Positions 8,507-17,150 of a stretch of DNA of 64,000 bases are shown here, piece by piece. The position numbers were made by a program, and so were the translations under genes. The notes beneath the pieces were generated by a model. The model made no database searches. It was not told where the DNA came from and saw nothing but the letters and a program-made list of their open reading frames with translations. The stretch is from Paracoccus endophyticus (GTDB lineage Bacteria > Pseudomonadota > Alphaproteobacteria > Rhodobacterales > Rhodobacteraceae). Numbering within the stretch: position 1 is the stretch's first letter; each line of letters begins with the position of its first letter. The stretch spans positions 558,001 to 622,000 of the forward strand of contig NZ_QLUV01000001.1 of assembly GCF_003286075.1 (NCBI RefSeq). Reading direction: 5' to 3'.

Positions 8507-9832
8507 ATGACGCGCCACGATCACGCCCGAGCCGGCCAGGTGCCCCCCGCCTATCCGACGCTGGCCCAGGCCGTGCCCGTCTGGGCGCGCATCGCGGCGC
8601 TGTCCTTCGGGGGGCCGGCGGGGCAGATCGCCGTCATGCACCGCATCCTGGTCGAGGAGCGGCGCTGGCTGGGCGACGGGCGTTTCCTGCACGCCCTGAA
8701 CTTCTGCATGCTGCTGCCCGGCCCCGAGGCGATGCAGCTGGCCACCTATGTCGGCTGGCTGATGCACGGGGTGCGGGGGGCGCTGGTCGCGGGCGGGCTG
8801 TTCGTCCTGCCCGGTGCGCTGTCGATGCTGGCGCTGTCGATCGTCTATGTGCTGTGGGGCGGCGTCGGGATCGTCGCGGGACTGTTTTTCGGACTGAAGG
8901 CGGCGGTGCTGGCGATCGTGGTGCAGGCGGTGGTGCGCATCGGCCGCCGGGCGCTGAAGACGCCCGCGCTGCGCGCCATCGCCGCGGCCAGCTTTCTGGC
9001 CATTGCCGCGCTGGGGGTGCCGTTCCCGGCGATCGTGGCGGCGGCGGCGCTGGCCGGGTGGCTGGGCCACCGCGCCCGCGTTCCGGGCATGACCGGCGGG
9101 GGCGGCGACCACGGCGCGGCGGGCGCCCATGTCGCCGACGCGGCGACCGTGCTGGGGCACGCCCCGCCGCCGGCGACGGCGGGCGCGCGGCGGGCCGGGG
9201 CGGTGGCGCTGGTCCTGTGGCTGGCCCCGGTCGCGGCCCTGTGGCTGGCCCTGCCGGGCAGCGTCTTCAGCCACATCGCCCTGTTCTTTTCCCAGCTGGC
9301 GGTCGTGACCTTCGGCGGCGCCTATGCGGTGCTGGCCTATGTCGCGCAAGAGGCGGTGACGCGGTTCGGCTGGCTGGCCCCCGGCGAGATGCTGGACGGC
9401 CTGGGCCTGGCCGAGACGACGCCGGGCCCGCTGATCATGGTGGTCCAGTTCGTGGGCTTTCTGGCCGCGTTCCGCGAGGGGGGCGGCATGGCGGCCGGCA
9501 TCGCCGGGGCGGCGCTGACCACCTGGGTGACGTTCGCGCCGTGCTTTGCGTGGATCTTCCTGGGCGCCCCCTATATCGAGCGGCTGCGCCACAACGCCGC
9601 GCTGGCCGCCGCGCTGTCGGCGGTCACGGCTGCGGTGGTGGGGGTGATCCTGAACCTGGCGCTGTGGTTCGGCTGGCACTTCGTCGTGCCGGACGGGGTC
9701 CTGGACCCATGGGCCGCGGTTCTGTCGCTGCTGGCCCTGGCCCTGGTGTTCGGGCGGGGCTGGGGGGTCATGCCGGTCATGGCGCTGTGCGCGGCGCTCG
9801 GCATGGGGCTGCGGCTGGCGGGCTGGGCCTGA
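8507..9832 (+). CDS. chrA: chromate efflux transporter, long-chain CHR family
   Basis: Inner membrane protein of 441 residues built of two homologous CHR domains, the long form of the chromate ion transporter family, which exports chromate and confers resistance. Both halves carry the family signature: FGGPAGQIAVMHR with LLPGPEAMQLATYVGW in the first, and FGGAYAVLAYVAQEAV with ETTPGPLIMVVQFVGF in the second. The linker (about residues 185-230) is Gly/Ala-rich. It starts 11 nt after the nitronate monooxygenase gene, so the two may share a transcript. No chrB regulator is visible nearby. Confidence 0.92.
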   Translation: MTRHDHARAGQVPPAYPTLAQAVPVWARIAALSFGGPAGQIAVMHRILVEERRWLGDGRFLHALNFCMLLPGPEAMQLATYVGWLMHGVRGALVAGGLFVLPGALSMLALSIVYVLWGGVGIVAGLFFGLKAAVLAIVVQAVVRIGRRALKTPALRAIAAASFLAIAALGVPFPAIVAAAALAGWLGHRARVPGMTGGGGDHGAAGAHVADAATVLGHAPPPATAGARRAGAVALVLWLAPVAALWLALPGSVFSHIALFFSQLAVVTFGGAYAVLAYVAQEAVTRFGWLAPGEMLDGLGLAETTPGPLIMVVQFVGFLAAFREGGGMAAGIAGAALTTWVTFAPCFAWIFLGAPYIERLRHNAALAAALSAVTAAVVGVILNLALWFGWHFVVPDGVLDPWAAVLSLLALALVFGRGWGVMPVMALCAALGMGLRLAGWA

Positions 9833-9849
9833 GGCGCGTCCCGCGCGCC
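9833..9849. terminator. short hairpin between convergent chrA and puuD
   Basis: GGCGCG (9833-9838) pairs with CGCGCC (9844-9849) directly after the chrA stop codon. The stem is 6 bp and no T-run follows, so this is only a weak candidate. Confidence 0.3.
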
Positions 9850-9875
9850 CTGCCCGTCCTGCCCAGACCCGCCGC

Positions 9876-11117
9876 CTAGTTCGCGGCGACCTGCGTGCCC
9901 GCGCCGGCGCGATACCAGTCGCGGATCGCCTGCCGTTCGGCCGGCTCGACAAAGCTGACGTTGCCGGGCGGCATGGCGTCGGTCAGCCCGGCCTGTACAA
10001 AGATCTCGTGCGCGGCCCGCGCGATCTGGTCGGGCGTTTCCAGATGCAGCCCCCGGGGCGCGGTCCCGATCCCGTCCCATCCCGGTTCGGCCGCGTGGCA
10101 CATCGCGCAGCGCCCCATGACGATGCCCGTCACCGCATCGAACCCGGCCGCATCCGCGAACCGCTGCGCGGCCGGCGGCAGGGCGGTCGTTTCCGTGTCC
10201 TCGGGCAGCGACTGGGTGCCCGCGGCGGACAGCCAGACACAGGCTGCAAACAGCGCCGCCGTCGCCCCCCAGGTCCACCACGGCCACGGCTTGCGCGAGT
10301 GCTTGGTGTTGAAGAAATGCCGGATCGTCACCCCCATCAGGAACACCAGCCCCGCGATCAGCCAGTTCCAGCGCGTGGCGAACACCAGCGGATAGTGGTT
10401 CGACAGCATCAGGAACACGACCGGCAGCGTCAGATAGTTGTTGTGGGTGGACCTCAGCTTGGCGATCTTGCCGTATTTCGGATCGGGCGCGCGCCCGGCC
10501 TTGAGGTCGGCGACCACGATCCGCTGGTTCGGCATGATGATGAAGAACACGTTGGCGGTCATGATCGTCGCCGTGAACGCGCCCAGGTGCAGCATGGCGG
10601 CCCGGCCGGTGAAGACCTGGTCATAGGCCCATCCCATCGCCAGCAGGATCACGAACAGGATCAGCATCAGCAGCGTCGGCCGCTCGGCCAGCCCCGACGT
10701 GCACAGCCGGTCATAGACCAGCCACCCCAGCGTCAGCGACGCGGCCGAGATCAGGATCGCGGCCCAGGGGTCAAGCGCCAGCTTGGCCGGGTCGATCAGG
10801 AACAGTTCCGCCCCCGCCCAATAGGTCACGGCCAGCAGCGCGGCCCCCGACAGCCAGGTCGAATAGCTTTCCCATTTGAACCAGGTCAGATGCTCGGGCA
10901 TGGCGGCGGGGGCCACCAGGTACTTGCGGATGTGATAAAAGCCCCCGCCGTGGACCTGCCATTCCTCGCCATGCGCGCCCGGCGGCAGGTCCGGGGCCTT
11001 CTGCAGCCCCAGGTCCAGCGCGATGAAATAGAACGACGAGCCGATCCACGCGATCGCGGTCACCACATGCAGCCAGCGCACGCCCGCCGACAGCCATTCC
11101 CACAGGATCGGGTCCAT
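9876..11117 (-). CDS. puuD: urate hydroxylase PuuD (membrane urate oxidase with cytochrome c domain)
   Basis: Oxidises urate to 5-hydroxyisourate and passes electrons to the respiratory chain through its own cytochrome c domain, unlike the soluble oxygen-using uricases. The product is 413 residues. About the first 300 hold some eight membrane segments (for example WLHVVTAIAWIGSSFYFIAL and MTANVFFIIMPNQR). The last 100 form a c-type cytochrome with heme site CAMCH and a distal DAMPPGNVS methionine. The start overlaps the uraH stop by 1 nt, so it follows uraH in one operon with the NCS2 permease. Confidence 0.92.
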   Translation of the reverse strand: MDPILWEWLSAGVRWLHVVTAIAWIGSSFYFIALDLGLQKAPDLPPGAHGEEWQVHGGGFYHIRKYLVAPAAMPEHLTWFKWESYSTWLSGAALLAVTYWAGAELFLIDPAKLALDPWAAILISAASLTLGWLVYDRLCTSGLAERPTLLMLILFVILLAMGWAYDQVFTGRAAMLHLGAFTATIMTANVFFIIMPNQRIVVADLKAGRAPDPKYGKIAKLRSTHNNYLTLPVVFLMLSNHYPLVFATRWNWLIAGLVFLMGVTIRHFFNTKHSRKPWPWWTWGATAALFAACVWLSAAGTQSLPEDTETTALPPAAQRFADAAGFDAVTGIVMGRCAMCHAAEPGWDGIGTAPRGLHLETPDQIARAAHEIFVQAGLTDAMPPGNVSFVEPAERQAIRDWYRAGAGTQVAAN

Positions 11118-11470
11118 CAGCTGCCCCGATACGTGGAATACCCGTGCGGCGCGATCAGCAGCGGCACGTGGTAATGGTCATGCTCGGCCAGGCCGAAGCG
11201 GATCGGCACCTCGTCCAGGAACCGGGGACCCGCGGCATCCTGCCCCTCGGCGTCCAGCCAGGCGCCGACGTGGAACACCAGCTCGTACCGGCCCACGGCA
11301 AAGCGGTCCTCGGGCAGGATGGGCGTGTCGGTGCGCCCGTCGCGGTTGGTCAGCATCTCGGCTAGCCGCTCGCGCCCGCCGTGGTCCAGCCGAAACAGCT
11401 CGATCCGCATCCCGCTGGCGGGGCGGCCCCGGGCGGTGTCCAGAACATGGGTCGTCAGGTATCCGGTCAT
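11117..11470 (-). CDS. uraH: 5-hydroxyisourate hydrolase (transthyretin-like)
   Basis: Hydrolyses 5-hydroxyisourate, the product of PuuD, to OHCU. The product is 117 residues, the family's usual size. Both signature ends are present: LTTHVLDTARGRPA at the start and the C-terminal tetrapeptide YRGS. The frame is open further upstream, but ATG 11470 gives the canonical N-terminus. It lies 14 nt after the permease stop and 1 nt overlaps puuD, so the three genes form one unit. The next enzyme, OHCU decarboxylase, is not in the window. Confidence 0.95.
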   Translation of the reverse strand: MTGYLTTHVLDTARGRPASGMRIELFRLDHGGRERLAEMLTNRDGRTDTPILPEDRFAVGRYELVFHVGAWLDAEGQDAAGPRFLDEVPIRFGLAEHDHYHVPLLIAPHGYSTYRGS

Positions 11471-11484
11471 CTCGCGTGTCCCTT

Positions 11485-12978
11485 TCAATGGGTGTCGGCC
11501 GCGGCCGCGGCGCGGCGCATCTCGGCCTCGTCCACCGCGCGGGCGCCGTTGAAATACCAGTTCAGCAGGACCGCCGCGACCGCCGCCAGCAGGATGCCCG
11601 AATGGCTGAGAACCTTGGTCGACTGCGGCAGCCACTGGTCAAAGTCGTTGGCGATCATCGGAATCATGCCGAACCCCAGCGAGACCGCCACGATGAACAG
11701 GTTGTTGCGGCTGCTGGTGAAATCGACCCGCGCCAGGATGCGCACGCCGGTCGCCGCGACCATGCCGAACATCACCAGCCCCGCGCCGCCCAGGACGACG
11801 GTGGGCAGCGCCTCGACCAGCGCGCCCATCTTGGGGATCAGCCCTAGCACCACCATGATCGCGCCCCCCATCACGCACACGAACCGCGACCGGACCCCGG
11901 TGACGCCGACCAGCCCCACGTTCTGGCTGAACGAGGTATAGGGAAAGGTGTTGAAGATGCCCCCCAGCAGCGTGCCCACGCCGTCGCCGCGCAATCCGGC
12001 GGCCAAGGCGGGCTGGGTGATCTTGCGGCCCACGATGTCGCCCAGCGCCAGGAACATGCCGGTCGATTCGATCATCACCACCAGCATGACCAGCGACATG
12101 GTCAGGATCATCACCGGGTCAAAGGTCGGCATCCCGAAATGGAACGGCCGGATCGGGGCGAACCAGGCGGCGGCCGCGACCTTTTCGAAATGCATCAGCC
12201 CCATCGCCGCGGCCAGCAGCCCGCCGGCCAGGATGCCGATCAGCACGGCGATGTTGGACAGGAACCCGCGCCCGAACCGGGCCACCAGCAGGATCACCGC
12301 CAGCACGACCAGGGCGATCATGATGTTGCCCGGCGCGGCATACAGCGGGTTGGGCACGCTGGGCGCCAGGCGCAGGCCGGGCGGCACACCGCCCGCGGCC
12401 ACCTGCGCGTCCAGCCAGGCCTGCATCCCCGGATCGACGATCCTGGGGGCGGTCGGCCCCTGCTGCAGGCCGAAGATCCAGTTGATGCCGATCGGCATCA
12501 GCGAGATCCCGATGGTCAGGATGACCGTACCGGTGACGACCGGCGGAAAGAACCGCAGCATCCGGCTGACCAGCGGCGCGATCAGGACGCCCACGATGCC
12601 CGCGCCGATCACCGCGCCGAACAGGGCGCGCGCCCCGGCCTCGCCCGGCGTGGCGCCTGCGATGGCCACCATCGGGCCGACGGCGGCGAAGGTCACGCCC
12701 ATCATCACCGGCAGGCGGATGCCCAGCCACGCCCCCGCGCCCAGGGACTGGATGATCGAGGCGATGCCGCAGACGAACAGGTCGGCCGAAATCAGGAACG
12801 CCACGTCCTCGGGCGCAAGCTTCAGCGCGCGCCCGACGATCAGCGGCACGGCAATGGCGCCCGCATACATCACCAGGACGTGCTGCAGCCCCAGGGCGAA
12901 CAGCCGTGGCGCGGGCAGTCGCTGGTCCACGGGGTCCGGGGCCGCGGGGGGTGCCCCCGCATAGGTCGTTGCTTGCAT
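11485..12978 (-). CDS. NCS2 family nucleobase permease (xanthine/urate type)
   Basis: Inner membrane nucleobase:cation symporter of 497 residues with about 12-14 hydrophobic segments. Family signatures include QHVLVMYAGAIAVPLIVG near residue 30, LPVMMGVTFAAVGPM, and FPYTSFSQNVGLVGVTGV of the nucleobase-ascorbate transporter motif. Context with puuD and uraH suggests uptake of urate or xanthine; the sequence alone does not separate these from uracil. The start is set at ATG 12978, after a CAAGGACAGGGA ribosome site, rather than at an upstream start codon in the promoter gap. It is the first gene of the urate operon and diverges from the IclR gene. Confidence 0.9.
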   Translation of the reverse strand: MQATTYAGAPPAAPDPVDQRLPAPRLFALGLQHVLVMYAGAIAVPLIVGRALKLAPEDVAFLISADLFVCGIASIIQSLGAGAWLGIRLPVMMGVTFAAVGPMVAIAGATPGEAGARALFGAVIGAGIVGVLIAPLVSRMLRFFPPVVTGTVILTIGISLMPIGINWIFGLQQGPTAPRIVDPGMQAWLDAQVAAGGVPPGLRLAPSVPNPLYAAPGNIMIALVVLAVILLVARFGRGFLSNIAVLIGILAGGLLAAAMGLMHFEKVAAAAWFAPIRPFHFGMPTFDPVMILTMSLVMLVVMIESTGMFLALGDIVGRKITQPALAAGLRGDGVGTLLGGIFNTFPYTSFSQNVGLVGVTGVRSRFVCVMGGAIMVVLGLIPKMGALVEALPTVVLGGAGLVMFGMVAATGVRILARVDFTSSRNNLFIVAVSLGFGMIPMIANDFDQWLPQSTKVLSHSGILLAAVAAVLLNWYFNGARAVDEAEMRRAAAAADTH

Positions 12979-13051
12979 GGTCCCTGTCCTTGCGTGTCGG
13001 TTTTGCCTGTGATGATGGTCCATCGACCTGGGCGTGCAATAGTCGTGAACC

Positions 13052-13074
13052 GCCTTTCCGCAGGGTGGAACGGC
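13052..13074. promoter_or_regulatory. candidate IclR operator
   Basis: Interrupted inverted repeat GCC-T-TTCC-N7-GGAA-C-GGC in the 134-bp gap between the NCS2 permease and the IclR gene. Its spacing suits a dimeric IclR-type regulator. Function is inferred from position. Confidence 0.45.
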
Positions 13075-13112
13075 CGGCGCCGCCTGCCCCTGATGGATCA
13101 GTCCGCCGCCCG

Positions 13113-14030
13113 ATGACCCGCCCCCCCGCCAAGCCGCCCGCCAAACCGCTCGCCCGACCCCCCGCGACCCCCGCGCCGGCCGACGCCTCCGCTGGCCCGC
13201 CCGCCAACCCGACCGCCGATCCGACCGGGCCGCAGCCCTCGCGCCGGCCGGGCCGCCCCCGCCGCGCCGATGCGCCCACCGGCGCCCGGGTGGTGGACCG
13301 CGCGCTGGATGCTCTGGCCGCGCTGGCCGAGGCCGAGGGGCTGACGCTCAGTCAGCTGGCCGCCCGGCTGGGGCTGCCGGTGTCCACCATGCACCGGCTG
13401 CTGGTGCCCCTGGCGGCGCGCCGGCTGGCCGAGGCGGACCCCGGCACCGGCCTGTGGACCGTCGGGCCGGGGGCGTTCCGCCTGGGCGCGGCGTTTCTGC
13501 GGCGGGGCGGGCTGGCCGACCGGGCGCAGCCCCACCTGCGCGCGCTGGCGGCGGCCAGCGGGGAAACCGCGGCGCTGGCGGTGCCGGATGGGGACGGGGC
13601 GCTGGTGGTGGCGCAGGTCGAATCGCCCGCGGCCCTGCGCGTCTGCCTGCCGCCAGGGACGCGGCTGGCGCTGCACGCCAGCGCCGCGGGCAAGGCGCTG
13701 ATCGCGCACCTGCCGCTGGAACGCGCGCGCGACCTGCTGGGTCGGGGGCCGCTGCCGGCGCTGACCGCGCGCACCATGACCGACCAGGGCGAGCTGACGG
13801 CCGACCTGGCAACGCTGCGCCACCGGGGTGTGCTGACCGACCTGGGCGAATCCGCGGACGGGCAGGCCGCGCTGGCCGCGCCGGTGTTTTCCGGCATCGG
13901 CGATCCGGTCGCGGCGCTGACGCTGGCGGGGCCCGCCGCGCGGCTTGACCTTGCGCGCATCGACGCGCTGGCCCCGCTGCTGGCGCGGGCGGCGCGCACG
14001 CTGGGCACGGCGCTGGGCGGTCCTGCCTGA
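13113..14030 (+). CDS. IclR family transcriptional regulator
   Basis: DNA-binding regulator of 305 residues. A Pro/Ala-rich N-terminal extension of about 60 residues is followed by the winged helix-turn-helix (LTLSQLAARLGLPVSTMHRLL, about residues 73-93). The effector-binding domain contains LALHASAAGKALIAHL near residue 190, the usual IclR ligand-domain signature. It diverges from the permease-uraH-puuD operon, so control of urate use is the natural inference, as with AllR-type members. The start is uncertain within the low-complexity N-terminus; ATG 13113 is chosen as the first in-frame ATG past the intergenic inverted repeat. Confidence 0.88.
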   Translation: MTRPPAKPPAKPLARPPATPAPADASAGPPANPTADPTGPQPSRRPGRPRRADAPTGARVVDRALDALAALAEAEGLTLSQLAARLGLPVSTMHRLLVPLAARRLAEADPGTGLWTVGPGAFRLGAAFLRRGGLADRAQPHLRALAAASGETAALAVPDGDGALVVAQVESPAALRVCLPPGTRLALHASAAGKALIAHLPLERARDLLGRGPLPALTARTMTDQGELTADLATLRHRGVLTDLGESADGQAALAAPVFSGIGDPVAALTLAGPAARLDLARIDALAPLLARAARTLGTALGGPA

Positions 14031-14033
14031 CGG

Positions 14034-17000
14034 CTAGCGTGCGGCGCGGGCGACCTGTTTAGGCGGGCGGTCGCCCGTCAGGCGGCGCACCGCGACGTAG
14101 AACCCGGGGACCAGGAAGATCCCCAGGAACGTCGCGGCCATCATCCCCCCCATGACCCCGATGCCGATCGAGTTCTGCGCCGCCGCCCCCGCGCCCGTCG
14201 CGATGGCCAGCGGCAGCACGCCCAGGATGAACGCCAGCGAGGTCATCAGGATCGGCCGCAGCCGCAGGCGCGCGGCCTCGATGGCGGCCTCGGCCGGGCT
14301 GCGGCCGCGGGTTTCCAGGTCGCGGGCGAACTCGACGATCAGGATCGCGTTCTTGGCGGCCAGCCCGATGGTGGTCAGGATGCCCACCTTGAAATACACG
14401 TCGTTGGCCTGGCCGAAGGCCAGCGCCGCCAGCACCGCGCCCAGGATGCCCACCGGCACCGACAGGATGACCGAGAACGGCACCGACCAGCTTTCATACA
14501 GCGCCGCCAGCGACAGGAACACGACCAGCGCCGACAGCGCATACAGATAGGGCGCCTGATTGCCCGACTGGCGTTCCTGATAGGCCAGCCCGGTCCAGGC
14601 GACGCCGTAGCCGCCCGGCACCTGCGCGACCAGTTCCTCCATCGCGTCCATCGCCTGACCCGAGCTGTAGCCCTCGGCCTCGGCCCCCGACATGGCGATG
14701 GCGTCCGTCCCCTCGAACCGGGCCAACCGCGGCGAGACGGGTTCCCAGCGGGTCGAGATGAAGGCCGAGAACGGCACCATCTCGCCCGAGGCGTTGCGCG
14801 CGTACCACGCCTCCAGGTCCTCGGGCTGCATGCGAAAGCCGGCCTCGCCCTGCACGATCACCGGGCGCAGCGTTGCGCCCAGCGCGAAATCGTTGACCTC
14901 GCGCCCGGCGAAGATCGTGGACAGCATCCCGTTCAGGTCCGAGAGGCTCAGCCCCAGCGCCTCGGCCCGCTGCGCGTCGATGTCCAGCCGCAGGGCCGCG
15001 TCGTCCTCGTCGCCGCGGCCCTGCACGTTGGTCAGGCGCGGGTCGGATTCGGCCGCGATCTCGACCGTCTGCGCCGCCTCGCGCAGCGCGCGCAGCCCCT
15101 GGTTGGACTGGTCGATGAGGAACATCTCGAACCCGGCCGCGTTGCCCAGGCCCTGGATCGGCGGCGGCTGCATGAAGGTGACGCGCCCCGCGCGGTGGCC
15201 GCGGAAGCGGTCGTTGGCGCGCTGGGTGATGGCCCGGGCGGACTGGTCCGCATCCGGCCGCTGGTCGAAATCCTTCAGCCGCACGAACAGCGTGGCGCGG
15301 CCCTGCCCGGTGCCCGAAAAGCCGAAGCCCAGCGCCCCGAAGGTCGAGCGGACGGCGGTTTCCTCGGTCAGCATATACTGCTCGACCTCGCGGACCACGG
15401 CCAGGGTCTGCTGCGTGGTCGATCCCTCGGACAGGTTGATCTGGGCCATCAGCACGCCCTGATCCTCGGTCGGAAGGAAGGTCGATTCCATCCGGGCGAA
15501 CAGCGCCCAGACGGCCGCCGAAAGGCCGGCCAGAACCAGCAGCACCAGAAACGGGCGGCGCACGATGCGCGCCACCGCGCGCGCATAGCGGTCGGTCAGC
15601 CGGTCGAACCCGGCGTTGAACCAGCGCGCGGGCGCAAACCGCGCGGGGCCGTGCGCCGGACGCAGCAGCACCGCCGTCTGCGACGGGGTCAGGATCAGCG
15701 CGGCCGCCAGGGACAGCATCATGGCGCTGATGATGGTGACCGAGAACTGCCGATAGACGACCCCCGTCGACCCCGCCATGAAGGCCATCGGCAGGAACAC
15801 CGCCGACAGCACGACCGCGATGCCGACCAGCGCGCCGGTGATCTGGCGCATCGAGACTTCCGTCGCCTCGACCGGCCCGACGTGATCCTCGGCCATCACG
15901 CGCTCGACGTTCTCGACCACGACGATGGCGTCGTCCACCAGCAGGCCGATGGCCAGCACCATCGCGAACATGGTCAGCGTGTTGATGGAATATCCCATGG
16001 CCGCCAGCACCGCGAAGGTGCCCAGCAGCACGACGGGCACCACGACGACCGGGATGATGGTGGCGCGCCAGTTCTGCAGGAAGATCAGGATGACCGCCGT
16101 GACCAGCGCGATCGCCTCGATCAGCGTGTGATAGACCTTCTCGATCGAGCGTTCCACGAACGGCGAGGTGTCGTAGGCGACATAGAGGTCCACCCCCTCG
16201 GGCAGCGCCGGGCGCAGGCTGTCGAGCACCGCGCGCACGCCCGCCGCGGTGTCCACAGCGTTCGCCCCGGTTTCCAGATTGACCCCGAAGCCCGCCGCGT
16301 TGCTGCCGTTCAGCCGCGAGCCCGAGCCATAGGATTCCTGCCCGATCTCGATCTCGGCCACGTCGCCCAGCCAGACCGAGGAGCCGTCCTCGCCGGTGCG
16401 CAGCAGGATGCGGCGAAAGTCCTCGACCCCGGTCAGCTGGCTTTGGGCGGTGATCGTGGCGGTGAACTGCTGGCCCTGCGTCACCGGCTGGCTGCCCAGC
16501 GACCCGACCGAGACGGTGGCGTTCTGCTCGGCCACCGCCGCCGTGATGTCCGAAGGCGTCAGCTGGTATTGCGCCAGCCGCAGCGGGTCCAGCCAGATCC
16601 GCATCGCATAGCCGGACCCGAAGACGTTGACGCCGCCCACCCCCTCGACCCGCTTGACCGGACCCTCGATGATCTCCTCCAGCAGGTTGCCCAGTTCGAC
16701 CGTCTGATAGCGCCCGTCCGCCGACGCGACCGCCCCCACCATCAGGATCGACGAGGTGGACCGCGTCACCGACACCCCCTGGGTCTGAACCGGCGTGGGC
16801 AGGCGCGATTCGACGCTGCGGACCTTGGACTGCACGTCGTTCAGCGCGTCGGTCGGCTCGACGCTGTCGTCGAAGGTCAGGGTCAGCGACGCCCGCCCCT
16901 GCGACGAGCTGGATTCGAAATAGATCAGCCCGTCGATGCCGGTCAGCGTGTCCTCGATCCGGGTCGTGACCGAGTTCTGCACCGCCTCGGCGGTGGCGCC

Positions 17001-17150
17001 GGGATAGCTGGCGGTGATCCGCACCGTGGTGGGCGCGATGTCGGGGTATTGCGACACGGGCAAGCCCAGCACCGACCACAGCCCGGCCAGCATGGTGACG
17101 ATCGCCAGGACCCAGGCAAAGACCGGACGATGGATGAAATACTGCGCCAT
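14034..17150 (-). CDS. RND efflux pump inner membrane transporter (HAE1, AcrB-like)
   Basis: Proton-driven multidrug exporter of 1038 residues, full length for AcrB/MexB relatives. The start MAQYFIHRPVFAWVLAIVTM, the first periplasmic domain and the central TM4 motif AIGLLVDDAIVVVENVERV with the paired aspartates are all present. The SGTGQGRATLFVRLKDF segment of the second periplasmic domain is also seen. In the TM6 region the usual LTPALCA reads LTPSQTA, a small departure from the family. The start codon overlaps the adaptor gene's stop by 1 nt. No outer membrane TolC-type gene accompanies the pair. Confidence 0.96.
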   Translation of the reverse strand: MAQYFIHRPVFAWVLAIVTMLAGLWSVLGLPVSQYPDIAPTTVRITASYPGATAEAVQNSVTTRIEDTLTGIDGLIYFESSSSQGRASLTLTFDDSVEPTDALNDVQSKVRSVESRLPTPVQTQGVSVTRSTSSILMVGAVASADGRYQTVELGNLLEEIIEGPVKRVEGVGGVNVFGSGYAMRIWLDPLRLAQYQLTPSDITAAVAEQNATVSVGSLGSQPVTQGQQFTATITAQSQLTGVEDFRRILLRTGEDGSSVWLGDVAEIEIGQESYGSGSRLNGSNAAGFGVNLETGANAVDTAAGVRAVLDSLRPALPEGVDLYVAYDTSPFVERSIEKVYHTLIEAIALVTAVILIFLQNWRATIIPVVVVPVVLLGTFAVLAAMGYSINTLTMFAMVLAIGLLVDDAIVVVENVERVMAEDHVGPVEATEVSMRQITGALVGIAVVLSAVFLPMAFMAGSTGVVYRQFSVTIISAMMLSLAAALILTPSQTAVLLRPAHGPARFAPARWFNAGFDRLTDRYARAVARIVRRPFLVLLVLAGLSAAVWALFARMESTFLPTEDQGVLMAQINLSEGSTTQQTLAVVREVEQYMLTEETAVRSTFGALGFGFSGTGQGRATLFVRLKDFDQRPDADQSARAITQRANDRFRGHRAGRVTFMQPPPIQGLGNAAGFEMFLIDQSNQGLRALREAAQTVEIAAESDPRLTNVQGRGDEDDAALRLDIDAQRAEALGLSLSDLNGMLSTIFAGREVNDFALGATLRPVIVQGEAGFRMQPEDLEAWYARNASGEMVPFSAFISTRWEPVSPRLARFEGTDAIAMSGAEAEGYSSGQAMDAMEELVAQVPGGYGVAWTGLAYQERQSGNQAPYLYALSALVVFLSLAALYESWSVPFSVILSVPVGILGAVLAALAFGQANDVYFKVGILTTIGLAAKNAILIVEFARDLETRGRSPAEAAIEAARLRLRPILMTSLAFILGVLPLAIATGAGAAAQNSIGIGVMGGMMAATFLGIFLVPGFYVAVRRLTGDRPPKQVARAAR

